Translations under genes and position numbers: made by a program
Shown here: positions 51,083 through 59,694 of the stretch, one piece after another
How positions within the stretch are numbered: the first letter of the stretch is position 1
Layout: every line of letters begins with the position of its first letter
The notes under the pieces: generated by a model
Told to the model about the DNA's origin: nothing
Database searches by the model: none
What the model saw: the letters and a program-made list of their open reading frames with translations, nothing else
From: Sulfotelmatobacter sp963788225
Lineage (GTDB): Bacteria; Acidobacteriota; Terriglobia; Terriglobales; Acidobacteriaceae
Length of the DNA stretch: 64,000 nt
Reading direction: 5' to 3'
Assembly: GCA_963788225.1 (NCBI GenBank)
Contig: CAWBGI010000002.1
Location: forward strand, 1,054,001 to 1,118,000

Positions 51083-53131
51083 TCAGAGCGTGGCTTGGTA
51101 GGTTTGCCACTGCAGCTTCAGGTTTTCCATGAATGAAATGAATCGCGGGTCCTTTCTCAGGTTGTCCAGATTTGCGTCGCCCTCAAACAGTGGGCAGTTG
51201 GGGAAGCCCTCCTCCGCGGTCACTTGCAACCACTTGAGTGCCGGCTCGGGCTGCCGCATCAGCGCGTAGGCAGAAGCGATGTTATAGGACGTGTGATGAA
51301 AGTGAATGAATCCGCGGCCGATCTCAATCGAGTGCTGGATTGCGGCTTCCGCTTCCTTCTGCTTGCCGGCCTGGGCCAGCATCATGGCCTTCACGCTTGT
51401 GACCAGACCGCCCTCGTCTTTGGGATAGTTTTTGAGCAATTGTTCAATTAACGCCGACGCTTCTTCGTTCCGCCCCAGGCGAAATAAAGCGTTGGCTTTG
51501 TAAGCGGCAACGCCAGGGTTTTTTTCGACCGGCGTGGTGTCGAAGATCTGAAACGCTTCCTCGTACTTAGCCCGGCACATCTGTATCTGCCCCAAGCGGA
51601 ATCTCGCCAGCGTGTTGCCCGGATTGATCGCTAATGCTTTTTCAAGCTCTTGCCATCCTTTGTCCAGCAAGCCGATGTGAAGATAGACGTATCCCAACTG
51701 ATGATGCGCCTCATCGAAATTAGGGTTCAGTTCGATGGCCCGCTGGTAAGAATGAATCGCCTGTTCGTGGGGGAAACGCTTATAGGGCGTCCACAAAATC
51801 AGGCCGCGGGCAAAATGCCCCTCGGCCAGATTGGGGTCGATGGCCAGCGCTTTTTCCACCGCCACTTCCGCATCTTCATTCAGCTTGTTCTTCTCGGGGC
51901 CGGGCGCGAACAGGCGCGCTTTTATAGAATAAGCGCGAGCCAGTTCGGCATAGGCCGCCGCGAAATTTGGGTCAGCTGCGGTGGCCTGCTGGAACAGTTT
52001 GATCGCAGCTTCATTATTCGCTGGATTCTCGCTGCTGACATTCACCTTGCCGCGCAGATAGGCATCGTAGGCTGCGGAGTTCGCGGACGGGGCACGGGAC
52101 ACAGGCGTCTGCTTCGGCGTCAGCAGCGACCGTAGATATATGGCTGCCGCCGCGACCAGCACGACAACTCCGAGCAGCAGCCCAACTCTTGCGGCGCTGA
52201 GGCGGAACGGTTTTCCCTCAGCGGCGACGCCGGCTGCGTGCGGCTTGGAAGATGTTGCCGTGCGCCTTGGTATCCCCTGTCCACCCTCAGGCTCTTTGCG
52301 GACATACCGCAGGTCCGCAATCAGATCGCTCATCGTCTGATAACGCAGGGCGGCATTCTTCTCGAGGCACTTATGGACCAGTTGCTCTTCCCCGCCGCTA
52401 TCACGGGCGACGCCGGTGTTACTGATCGGCGGAGGATCCATGGTGAGGATCGCGGAGATAAGCTCTGCCTTGTTTTTCGCGTCGAAAGGTCTCCGTCCAC
52501 TCAACAATTCATGCAGTACTGCGCCGAAGCTGAAGATGTCGCTGCGGCAATCCAGTTCCTCGCCGCGCACTTGCTCAGGAGACATGTAGGGCAGCGTTCC
52601 CACCAGCATTCCCGGCATGGTCAACAGGCTTGCCGTATCGGCATCAACCATTTGGGGATCGTGCACCACTTTGGCCAGTCCGAAGTCGAGCACTTTGACC
52701 TGCGCGCCGGTCGTGAGCATGATATTTTCCGGTTTGATGTCACGATGAATGATGCCGCGGGCATGTGCTTGTTTCAGCGCCTCGGCAACCTGTTCGGCGA
52801 TCGCGAGTGCTTCCCGCACATCGGGCCGGTGGTGCCGCAGCCTTGCTGCCAGGGTTTCCCCTTCGATGTATTGCAGGACGATGAAGCTGCAATCGCCCTC
52901 CTGTCCAACTTCGTAGATCGCGCAGATGTTCGGGTGGTCGAGCGTGGCCGCGGTTTTGGCCTCACGCAGCAGGCGTTGTCTGGCACGTTCATCGTTAGCG
53001 ATCTCGGGAGGGAGAAACTTAATCGCGACCTTCCGGCCCAGCGATTGGTCCTCCGCCAGATAAACTTCGCCCATACCGCCCCGCCCCAGCTTCTCGAGGA
53101 TTCGGTAGTGCGAGATGGTTCGGCCAACCAT
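51083..53131 (-). CDS. Ser/Thr protein kinase with transmembrane helix and TPR sensor
   Basis: A 682-residue Hanks-type kinase. ATP-binding glycine loop LGRGGMGEVYLA, lysine K38 in VAIKFL, catalytic HRDIKPEN (H129) and DFG at 149-151, then a membrane helix (VGLLLGVVVLVAAAAIYL) near residue 320. The extracytoplasmic part is eight or more TPRs (EKALAIDPNLAEGHFARGLI, AIELNPNFDEAHHQLGYVYL). The layout suggests a receptor kinase whose TPRs sense a protein ligand. No substrate or phosphatase is adjacent, although a PP2C-type protein lies at 39.5 kb. Confidence 0.93.
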   Translation of the reverse strand: MVGRTISHYRILEKLGRGGMGEVYLAEDQSLGRKVAIKFLPPEIANDERARQRLLREAKTAATLDHPNICAIYEVGQEGDCSFIVLQYIEGETLAARLRHHRPDVREALAIAEQVAEALKQAHARGIIHRDIKPENIMLTTGAQVKVLDFGLAKVVHDPQMVDADTASLLTMPGMLVGTLPYMSPEQVRGEELDCRSDIFSFGAVLHELLSGRRPFDAKNKAELISAILTMDPPPISNTGVARDSGGEEQLVHKCLEKNAALRYQTMSDLIADLRYVRKEPEGGQGIPRRTATSSKPHAAGVAAEGKPFRLSAARVGLLLGVVVLVAAAAIYLRSLLTPKQTPVSRAPSANSAAYDAYLRGKVNVSSENPANNEAAIKLFQQATAADPNFAAAYAELARAYSIKARLFAPGPEKNKLNEDAEVAVEKALAIDPNLAEGHFARGLILWTPYKRFPHEQAIHSYQRAIELNPNFDEAHHQLGYVYLHIGLLDKGWQELEKALAINPGNTLARFRLGQIQMCRAKYEEAFQIFDTTPVEKNPGVAAYKANALFRLGRNEEASALIEQLLKNYPKDEGGLVTSVKAMMLAQAGKQKEAEAAIQHSIEIGRGFIHFHHTSYNIASAYALMRQPEPALKWLQVTAEEGFPNCPLFEGDANLDNLRKDPRFISFMENLKLQWQTYQATL

Positions 53132-53243
53132 GGTTGCGGGTCATGTTAGGTCCGGCGCGAGGTCAAGTCAATGAAAACAAGCAGTTATCGATAGCGAGTT
53201 ATCGGAAGAAATCGCTATTTGCTCGCATCGCTCGATGGGGGAC

Positions 53244-53272
53244 TTGACAAACCGCTTGCGCAGGTCCAGAAT
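53244..53272 (+). promoter_or_regulatory. Candidate promoter of the mutasome operon
   Basis: TTGACA (53244-53249), 17-bp spacer, CAGAAT (53267-53272), 78 nt before imuA. Confidence 0.5.
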
Positions 53273-53278
53273 TCTTGT

Positions 53279-53303
53279 AGGCGAATAAAAAGCGAATACG
53301 CCT
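53279..53303. promoter_or_regulatory. Inverted repeat, possible SOS operator
   Basis: AGGCG (53279-53283) and CGCCT (53299-53303) bracket two copies of GCGAATA. It lies just after the -10 box, where a LexA-type repressor would block initiation. The LexA motif of this lineage is not known to me. Confidence 0.3.
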
Positions 53304-53350
53304 CCGCGGCTTTCCGAGCCCGGCGTTCCCTGAAATTTCCCGAGGAATCT

Positions 53351-54301
53351 ATGTCTTCCGCAGTGGTTTCCACTTCGGCGGCCCAGGGCCGCCCTTTTGT
53401 TTTTGATGTTGAAGATGGGGCTGAACCCTGCCCGCAGCCTTCCGGGGCGGAACTTGCCGAAGCGCGCCCGCCGCAGCGAGCTTTTTCTACTTCTACAGAT
53501 GCGAAACTCGCCAGCGTTACCCCAGCTTCGCGGCTGGCAGTGCGTTCCACGCCAGAAATGGTTTCCAGCGGCATCGCCGCCATCGACGCCCTTACCGGAG
53601 GCCTGCCGCGCGGTTGCCTGACTGAAATTTGCGGTCCGGCGTCTTCCGGCCGCACCACCTTCCTGCTGGCCGCGCTGGCCGCGGCCACCCGGCGCGGGGA
53701 ATGCTGTGCGGCAGTGGACGCCAGCGACGCGCTCGATCCGCAGTCCGCCGCCGATGTTGGGATCGAGTTGGATCGGCTGCTATGGGTTCGATGCGGAAAG
53801 GAGAACCCACCACGGAGACACGGAGACACGGAGAAGAAAAATCCGAATAATGATCAAATTTACAAATTCGATGAAACTCGAGCATTTCGTCCTGAACATC
53901 GACTGGAACAGCTTTTGCGCGCAACGGACCTGCTGCTCGAAAGCGGAGGCTTCGGATTGATCGCCCTCGATCTTGGCGATCTGCCGCAGCAGGCGGCACG
54001 CCGCATCCCGCTGACCACGTGGTTCCGTTTCCGCCGCGCCGTGGAACATACGCCCACCGTGCTGCTGGCAATCGAGCGGCAGTCCATCGCCGGAAGCTGC
54101 TCTTCCTTATTAATCAAGCTGGGAGCATCAGGAAATCGAACCAACGAGCGGCCTACGGAGTCTTTATTCCCGGCGCCTACGCATGCGCAATTGCTGACTG
54201 AACTGGAAATCTCTGCGGAGATAGTGCGGTCTCGGATGGATCGCAAGCCAGTTCGTTCCGCCGAGATCAGGTTCACCAGCAAAACCGCTTGGGCGGGATG
54301 A
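53351..54301 (+). CDS. imuA: ImuA-like RecA-fold protein of the SOS mutasome
   Basis: A 316-residue protein with a single RecA-like ATPase core: Walker A GPASSGRTT, ELCRLLWV-like strand (LDRLLWVRCGKENP) and GFGLIALDLGDLP as Walker B region. ImuA recruits ImuB and DnaE2 for damage-tolerant, error-prone synthesis. GAGGAA 5 nt upstream fixes ATG 53351; upstream in-frame codons are unlikely. Residues about 152-163 (PPRRHGDTEKK) come from an inserted CACGGAGA tandem repeat that keeps the frame. Operon partners imuB and dnaE2 follow. Confidence 0.82.
   Translation: MSSAVVSTSAAQGRPFVFDVEDGAEPCPQPSGAELAEARPPQRAFSTSTDAKLASVTPASRLAVRSTPEMVSSGIAAIDALTGGLPRGCLTEICGPASSGRTTFLLAALAAATRRGECCAAVDASDALDPQSAADVGIELDRLLWVRCGKENPPRRHGDTEKKNPNNDQIYKFDETRAFRPEHRLEQLLRATDLLLESGGFGLIALDLGDLPQQAARRIPLTTWFRFRRAVEHTPTVLLAIERQSIAGSCSSLLIKLGASGNRTNERPTESLFPAPTHAQLLTELEISAEIVRSRMDRKPVRSAEIRFTSKTAWAG
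53806..53838. repeat. Single-arm tandem repeat inside imuA, CACGGAGA word
   Basis: CCACCACGGAGACACGGAGA and CACGGAGAAG lie inside the imuA frame. The word is the same type as at 56079-56199 and 38168. Confidence 0.75.
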
Positions 54302-54305
54302 AAAA

Positions 54306-54402
54306 ATTGAGTCATTGAGCGATTGAGTCATTGAGTGATTTGATTTTCAAATGACTCAATCGCTCAATCGCTCAATCGCTCAATCGCTCAATGGCTCAAT
54401 GC
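54306..54402. repeat. Tandem-arm inverted repeat, GCTCAATC word
   Basis: Left arm 54306-54340 (ATTGAGTCATTGAGCGATTG), right arm 54350-54400 with four perfect 8-bp copies of GCTCAATC. It fills the imuA-imuB gap and ends 5 bp before the imuB ATG, leaving no ribosome site. Confidence 0.85.
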
Positions 54403-54406
54403 CGTC

Positions 54407-56065
54407 ATGCCTTTTGCCTGCATCTTCGTGCCGAACTTTCCCGTGGCCGCGGTGTCGCGCGCCGAGCCGGAGTTGCGCGCGCAGGCCGTAGCCATTTTCG
54501 AAGGCAAGCCTCCGCTGGAAAAAGTTTTTGCCGTGAACGAGAGCGCAGCCCGCGTTGGCATTGCACCCGGCATGACGAAGGCCCAGGCAGAACTGTGCTC
54601 GGAGTTGACGCTGCGCCCGCGTTCTCAGTTGCAGGAAGCCGCGGCGCACGCCGCCCTGCTGGATTGCGCGCAGTCGTTCTCACCTTGTGTCGAAGATGCC
54701 GCGCCTGATACGGCACTGGTCGATCTCGAAGGCATGGAATCTCTTTTCGGCTCGCTGCCTGAAATCGCTAACGCCATGTCTCATCGCGCTGCCAGCCTCG
54801 GTCTCGAAGCCAATGTTGCGGTGGCCTCGAATCCTGATGCTGCCGTGCTCGCCGCTCGCGGCTTTTCCGGTGTGACCGTGATTCCGCCGGGAAAGGAAAG
54901 AGAATCTTTGGGATCGCTGCCGGTGGAAGTTTTATTTGCCGATTGGAATGCGGGGAAAAAAATTGAAGCAAAAGAGAAAGAAGCCAAGCAGAAAGAAGAT
55001 GCCGAGCGTCTGCTCGCAACCCTCGATCGTTGGGGCATTCGCAATCTGCGCGCTCTGGCCGAGCTGCCGGAAATTGCTCTGAGCGAGCGCCTGGGCCAGG
55101 AAGGCTTGCGCTTGCAGCAACTGGCGCGGGGCGTGGCTTCTCGCACGCTAATTCCCGTTGAAGCGCCGGCGGTATTTGAAGAGGCGGTCGAGTTGGAATA
55201 TTCCATCGTGCTGCTGGAGCCGCTGGCTTTTCTGCTGAATCGCCTACTCGAGCAGATTTGTGCGCGCCTGGCCTCGCGCGCTCTGAACACGCAGGAACTG
55301 CGGCTAACGCTGGAACTCGAAAACTTCTCGTCTTGCAATCAACAATCAGAAATCAATAATCAACAATTTCAATCGGAAATTGGCAATCGGCAATCGGCAA
55401 TCCGTTCTACCTGCTTTCAGCGCACGCTTCGCCTTCCTCTTCCCATGCTAGACACCAAACTTTTCCTTAAATTGCTGCAACTGGATTTGAACGCGCATCC
55501 GCCGGGCGCGCCGATAATCAAGATTCATCTCGCCGCGGAACCGGCGCGGCCCAGATCGGCCCAGGGTGGCCTGTTTCTGCCTCCATCGCCGGAGCCGGAA
55601 AAACTGGAACTCACGCTGGCGCGCATTTCGAGTCTGGTCGGCGAATCCCGCGTGGGCTCGCTGGAGTTGCTGGACACCTACCGCGCTGAAGGTTTCCGCA
55701 TGAAACGTTTTGTGCCTGGGGCATATTCAAAAGGATCAGCTCCAGAAACGAACCGCAAAAAAGCCGCTGTAGAAAAACAAGCCGCAATCGCGGCTCTGCG
55801 CATGTTTCGTCCGCTGCTGCGCGTCACCGTGACTTTGGAAAATGGAGAGCCGGTGCGCGTGGTCTGCTCGAAGAAAAAAGAAGTGCAGGGCAATGTGCTC
55901 TGGAAGGCAGGCCCCTGGCGCAGTTCCGGGGATTGGTGGGAGCGCGAAGCCTGGGCGCGCGATGAGTGGGACATCGCCCTGCAAACTGCAGACGGCGCCG
56001 CTCTCTACCGCCTCGGGCACGACTTGTTGGGAGGAGGTTGGTTTGTGGAAGGCACATACGATTGA
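54407..56065 (+). CDS. imuB: ImuB, inactive Y-family polymerase subunit
   Basis: A 552-residue Y-family-like protein. The polymerase active-site positions are altered: the usual D-x-D is IFVPNFPVAAV and the S-x-D-E motif is TALVDLEGMESLFG, so it should be catalytically dead, as in other ImuB proteins. FAVNESAARVGIAPGMTKAQ and the C-terminal ALYRLGHDLLGGGWFVEGTY are family blocks. ImuB bridges ImuA, DnaE2 and the sliding clamp. ATG 54407 has no ribosome site because the repeat abuts it; translation may depend on imuA. Residues about 310-332 derive from an in-frame repeat insertion. Confidence 0.85.
   Translation: MPFACIFVPNFPVAAVSRAEPELRAQAVAIFEGKPPLEKVFAVNESAARVGIAPGMTKAQAELCSELTLRPRSQLQEAAAHAALLDCAQSFSPCVEDAAPDTALVDLEGMESLFGSLPEIANAMSHRAASLGLEANVAVASNPDAAVLAARGFSGVTVIPPGKERESLGSLPVEVLFADWNAGKKIEAKEKEAKQKEDAERLLATLDRWGIRNLRALAELPEIALSERLGQEGLRLQQLARGVASRTLIPVEAPAVFEEAVELEYSIVLLEPLAFLLNRLLEQICARLASRALNTQELRLTLELENFSSCNQQSEINNQQFQSEIGNRQSAIRSTCFQRTLRLPLPMLDTKLFLKLLQLDLNAHPPGAPIIKIHLAAEPARPRSAQGGLFLPPSPEPEKLELTLARISSLVGESRVGSLELLDTYRAEGFRMKRFVPGAYSKGSAPETNRKKAAVEKQAAIAALRMFRPLLRVTVTLENGEPVRVVCSKKKEVQGNVLWKAGPWRSSGDWWEREAWARDEWDIALQTADGAALYRLGHDLLGGGWFVEGTYD
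55335..55403. repeat. Single-arm tandem repeat inside imuB, CAATCAACAATC word
   Basis: CAATCAACAATCAGAAATCA then AATTGGCAATCGGCAATCGG. Encodes NNQQFQSEIGNRQSA in ImuB. The second half is the word also seen at 38998 and 56442. Confidence 0.8.
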
Positions 56066-56078
56066 GATCTGAAACTTA

Positions 56079-56199
56079 TTCACCACAGAGGCACAGAGAC
56101 ACAGAGGAAAACAAAGAAAAACAAAGAAAAACAAAGAAAAACAAAGAAAAACAAATCAGGGGGTTTTCTCTGTGTCTCTGTGACTCTGTGGTGAATGGT
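56079..56199. repeat. Tandem-arm inverted repeat with ACAAAGAAAA spacer, CACAGAGG word
   Basis: Left arm 56079-56110 (TTCACCACAGAGGCACAGAG), five 10-bp copies of ACAAAGAAAA, right arm 56165-56199 (TGTGTCTCTGTGACTCTGTG). It fills the imuB-dnaE2 gap and leaves dnaE2 without a ribosome site. Confidence 0.85.
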
Positions 56200-56207
56200 T
56201 AAAACCA

Positions 56208-59200
56208 ATGTACATCGAGCTTCATGCCCGCTCCGCTTTCAGCTTCCTCGAGGGTTCTTCCTTGCCCGAGGATCTGATGTCAACCTGCGCCCGGCTGGGC
56301 ATGCACGCCATGGCGCTGCTCGATACTGACGGCGTCTATGGTGCGCCGCGCTTTCACCTGGCCGCGAAAAAAATTGGAATCAAAGCGCACATCGGCGCGG
56401 AAGTTACGTGCGCGGCATTTCCAAACAGAATAAGTGCGGAGGAATTGCCAATTGCCGATTGCCAATTGCCGAATTCTCCCTCAGTCGTCAGTCAATCAGC
56501 AATCAGCAATCAAAAATCAACAATTGCCCTTGCAGCAATCGGCAATCGGCAATGGGCAATCGGCAATTCGTTCCGTCTTCCTCTCCTGGTTTCCTCCCGC
56601 ACCGGCTATCAGAACCTCTGCCGCCTGATCACCAGAATGAAGTTGCGCGCGAAAAAAGGTGAGGGGGCAGTTCTCCAGGAAGAGTTGGAAGAACATGCCG
56701 ATGGGCTCATCTGCCTGACCGGCAGCGCAGACGGGCCGCTGGCCGCCGCTTTGCAGCGGGGCGGCATCGAAACAGCCCGCAAGCAAATCGAGCAACTGTT
56801 TGGAATTTTCGGCCGCGGCAATGTGTTCGTCGAATTGCAGCGCCATTTTCATCGTGAAGAAGAAATCCGCAACCGGGCGGCCATCGCAATTGCCCAATCG
56901 CTCAATCTTCCGCTGCTTGCGACCAACGGCGTTTGCTACGCTGCCGCAAAAGATCGCGAACTCTGCGACGCATTCACCGCCATCCGCCATCACCGCACGC
57001 TGCCGACCGCCGGACGGCTGCTGGCGCGCAACTCCGAGCGTCACTTGAAATCATCTCAAGAGATGCAGCAGCTCTTCGCTGACCTGCCTGAAGCAATCGC
57101 CAACACGATCGAGCTTTCTTCACGCCTCGAATTCACGCTCAACGATCTCGGCTATGAATTCCCCCGCTATCCCGTTCCCGAAGGCGAGACCATGACCTCG
57201 TTCCTGCGCGAGCGTGCCTGGGAAGGTTTTCGCCATCGCTATGGCCGCGCCGCTGTCGACATGCAAGCCCGCGCCCGCCGCCAGATCGAAAAAGAACTCG
57301 CGCTCATCGAGAAACTTAAACTGGAAGGCTACTTTCTTATCGTGTGGGATCTGGTGCGCTTCTGCCGTGAGCAAAACATTCTGCTGCAAGGCCGCGGATC
57401 GGCCGCCAACAGCGCTGTCTGCTATTCGCTGGGCATCACTGCCGTCGATCCCGTCAGCATGGAGCTTCTTTTTGAGCGCTTTCTATCGGAGGAGCGCGGC
57501 GAGTGGCCCGACATCGACCTCGACCTGCCCAGCGGTGACGAGCGCGAAAAAGTTATCCAGTATGTTTACCGGCGCTATGGCGAGCGCGGCGCAGCCATGA
57601 CCGCGAATGTCATCACGTATCGCAACCGCATGGCAGCGCGCGAAATGGGCAAGACGCTGGGATTCGATCCGGAGACGCTCGGCAAAATTTCTGCCGCGGT
57701 CGCCACCTGGGAATTCCGCGACGAAAATGACGCACTGGACCGCCGTTTCCGCGATGCCGGACTCGACCTCAATCATCCCCGACTGCGCAAATATTACGAG
57801 CTGTGCCTCGCCGTGCAAGATATGCCGCGCCATCTCGGCCAGCACTCCGGCGGCATGGTCATCTGCCAGGGGCAACTCGATTCGGTCGTGCCGCTCGAAC
57901 CCGCATCCATGCCCGGCCGCGTGGTGGTGCAGTGGGACAAAGAAGATTGCGCTGATATGGGCATCATCAAAGTTGATCTGCTCGGCCTGGGCATGATGGC
58001 TGTGCTCAAGGATTCGATCGAGCTTATTCGCAAACACTATGACGAAGAAGTCGATCTGGCGCATCTTCCGCAAGATGATCCCGCGGTGTATTCGGCTCTG
58101 CAAAAGGCTGACACTATAGGTCTGTTCCAGGTGGAAAGCCGCGCGCAAATGTCGTGCCTGCCGCGGCTGCAACCAAAACGCTTCTATGACATTGTGGTGC
58201 AGGTCGCCATCATCCGGCCGGGGCCCATCGTCGGCCAGATGGTGAATCCTTTCCTGCAACGCCGCCAGGGACGCGAAGAAGTTACGTATCCGCATCCTTC
58301 GCTCGAACCTGTGCTCAAACGCACGCTCGGCGTGCCGCTTTTTCAGGAGCAACTGCTTCGCCTGGCTATGATCGCGGCCAACTTCACCGGCGGTGAGGCG
58401 GAAGACCTGCGCCGCGCCATGGGCTTCAAGCGCTCGCAGGCGCGCATGAAGGAAATCGAAGCCAAGCTGCGTGCCGGCATGACGCACAACAAAATTCCGC
58501 TTGACGCGCAGGAAAAAATCATTCTTTCCATCACATCGTTCGCGCTCTACGGATTTCCTGAATCGCACGCCGCCAGCTTCGCGCTGATCGCGTATGCCAG
58601 CGCTTATTTGAAATGCCACTACCTCGCTGCATTCACCGCTGCCCTGCTCAACAACCAGCCGATGGGCTTTTATTCTCCGGCGACGATCACCAAAGACGCG
58701 CAGCGTCACGGATTGAAAATGCTGCCGGTGGATGTGACGCGGTCGGAGTGGATGTGCACGCTGGAGGCCGTCAGCCATCAGTCGTCAGCCGTCAGCAAAA
58801 TCGCGTTACGCTTGGGATTGCGTTACGTTCGCGGGTTACGCGAAGAGGCTGCTCAGGCTCTTGTACGCGAGCGAATGCATGCTCCGTTTACTTCGATTCA
58901 CGATCTCACCCGCCGTGTTCCGGAACTGCGCAAGGACGAACTCACCACGCTGGCGGAGATCGGTGCGCTGAATTCAGTAGCGAGTCCCGAGTCCCGAGTA
59001 CTGAGTAAAACCCTTGCCCTCCAGACCTCCAAGCGCAAGCGAGGGGCAGAGGAATCTCGCGGTTTTACTGGCAACTGGCAACTGGGTACTGGCAGCTGCC
59101 TTACTCGGGACTCGGTACTCGGGACTCGGTACTCGCAGCTTCATCGCCGCGACGCGCTCTGGCAGGTCGAGCGCGCCGTGCGCAACTCCGGGCCGTTGCT

Positions 59201-59660
59201 CGAGCAACAACCCGAGCCCGATTCCTCTTCCCCACTCCAGCCCATGAACCACGAAGAACGTCTGGTGGCCGACTTCCACGGCACCGGCCTCACCGTCGGA
59301 CCGCATCCCATGGCCTACCGCCGCGAATGGCTCAACGCCATGGGTATTTGCCGTGCCAGCGAACTGCGCGACCTTCCCAGCGGCAAGCGCCTGCGCATCG
59401 GAGGCTGCGTAATCACGCGCCAGCGCCCAGGTACTGCCAAAGGTTTTGTGTTTGTGAGTCTGGAAGATGAAACCGGAGTGGCCAACGCGATCATCACGCC
59501 CGATCTTTTTCACCGCAACCGCCTGCTGCTGGCCTCAGAGCGGTTTCTGGCGATCGAGGGAATTTTGCAGAATCAGGACAACGTGATTTCGGTCAAAGCA
59601 GAACGAGTGCAGCCCCTGTTCGTCACAAAAGCCGAAACCACATCCCACGACTTCCACTAA
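56208..59660 (+). CDS. dnaE2: Error-prone DNA polymerase DnaE2
   Basis: An 1150-residue C-family polymerase. PHP domain at the start (YIELHARSAFSFLEGSSLPE); catalytic aspartates in WPDIDLDLPSGDER; QYVYRRYGERGAAMTANVIT, GLFQVESRAQMSCLPRLQP, AIIRPGPIVGQMVNPFLQRR and GFPESHAASFALIAYASAYL in the palm and fingers; an OB domain near the end (RIGGCVITRQRPGTAKGF). It does damage-induced translesion synthesis with ImuA/ImuB. Three in-frame repeat insertions lie at residues about 78-121 (PHP domain), 854-864 and 923-976. No ribosome site precedes ATG 56208. Confidence 0.95.
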   Translation: MYIELHARSAFSFLEGSSLPEDLMSTCARLGMHAMALLDTDGVYGAPRFHLAAKKIGIKAHIGAEVTCAAFPNRISAEELPIADCQLPNSPSVVSQSAISNQKSTIALAAIGNRQWAIGNSFRLPLLVSSRTGYQNLCRLITRMKLRAKKGEGAVLQEELEEHADGLICLTGSADGPLAAALQRGGIETARKQIEQLFGIFGRGNVFVELQRHFHREEEIRNRAAIAIAQSLNLPLLATNGVCYAAAKDRELCDAFTAIRHHRTLPTAGRLLARNSERHLKSSQEMQQLFADLPEAIANTIELSSRLEFTLNDLGYEFPRYPVPEGETMTSFLRERAWEGFRHRYGRAAVDMQARARRQIEKELALIEKLKLEGYFLIVWDLVRFCREQNILLQGRGSAANSAVCYSLGITAVDPVSMELLFERFLSEERGEWPDIDLDLPSGDEREKVIQYVYRRYGERGAAMTANVITYRNRMAAREMGKTLGFDPETLGKISAAVATWEFRDENDALDRRFRDAGLDLNHPRLRKYYELCLAVQDMPRHLGQHSGGMVICQGQLDSVVPLEPASMPGRVVVQWDKEDCADMGIIKVDLLGLGMMAVLKDSIELIRKHYDEEVDLAHLPQDDPAVYSALQKADTIGLFQVESRAQMSCLPRLQPKRFYDIVVQVAIIRPGPIVGQMVNPFLQRRQGREEVTYPHPSLEPVLKRTLGVPLFQEQLLRLAMIAANFTGGEAEDLRRAMGFKRSQARMKEIEAKLRAGMTHNKIPLDAQEKIILSITSFALYGFPESHAASFALIAYASAYLKCHYLAAFTAALLNNQPMGFYSPATITKDAQRHGLKMLPVDVTRSEWMCTLEAVSHQSSAVSKIALRLGLRYVRGLREEAAQALVRERMHAPFTSIHDLTRRVPELRKDELTTLAEIGALNSVASPESRVLSKTLALQTSKRKRGAEESRGFTGNWQLGTGSCLTRDSVLGTRYSQLHRRDALWQVERAVRNSGPLLEQQPEPDSSSPLQPMNHEERLVADFHGTGLTVGPHPMAYRREWLNAMGICRASELRDLPSGKRLRIGGCVITRQRPGTAKGFVFVSLEDETGVANAIITPDLFHRNRLLLASERFLAIEGILQNQDNVISVKAERVQPLFVTKAETTSHDFH
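56442..56570. repeat. Tandem-arm inverted repeat inside dnaE2, CAATTGCCGATTGC word
   Basis: Left arm 56442-56472, right arm 56533-56570, with a tandem ATCAGCAATCAGCAATCA in the loop. It adds about 44 residues to the PHP domain. Frame is kept. Confidence 0.85.
58767..58797. repeat. Single-arm tandem repeat inside dnaE2, GTCAGCCATCA word
   Basis: GCCGTCAGCCATCAGTCGTC and AGCCGTCAGC encode VSHQSSAVSK. Same word as 24477-24611. Confidence 0.75.
58976..59136. repeat. Tandem-arm inverted repeat inside dnaE2, CGAGTCCCGAGT word
   Basis: Left arm 58976-59012 (GCGAGTCCCGAGTCCCGAGT), right arm 59100-59136 (TCGGGACTCGGTACTCGGGA), with a second tandem ACTGGCAACTGGCAACTGGG in the loop. Encodes about 54 residues; frame is kept. 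Confidence 0.85.
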
Positions 59661-59694
59661 GCCGAATTCTAGAAACTCGAAACTGAGAACTGTC

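Noticed and set aside
54350..54400. CRISPR-like array of short repeats (also at 56079-56199)
   Set aside because: The repeat units are 8-10 nt with no unique spacers and have a mirrored arm; there are no cas genes.
57483..58778. 431-codon minus-strand frame inside dnaE2
   Set aside because: Antisense shadow of a clear polymerase gene.
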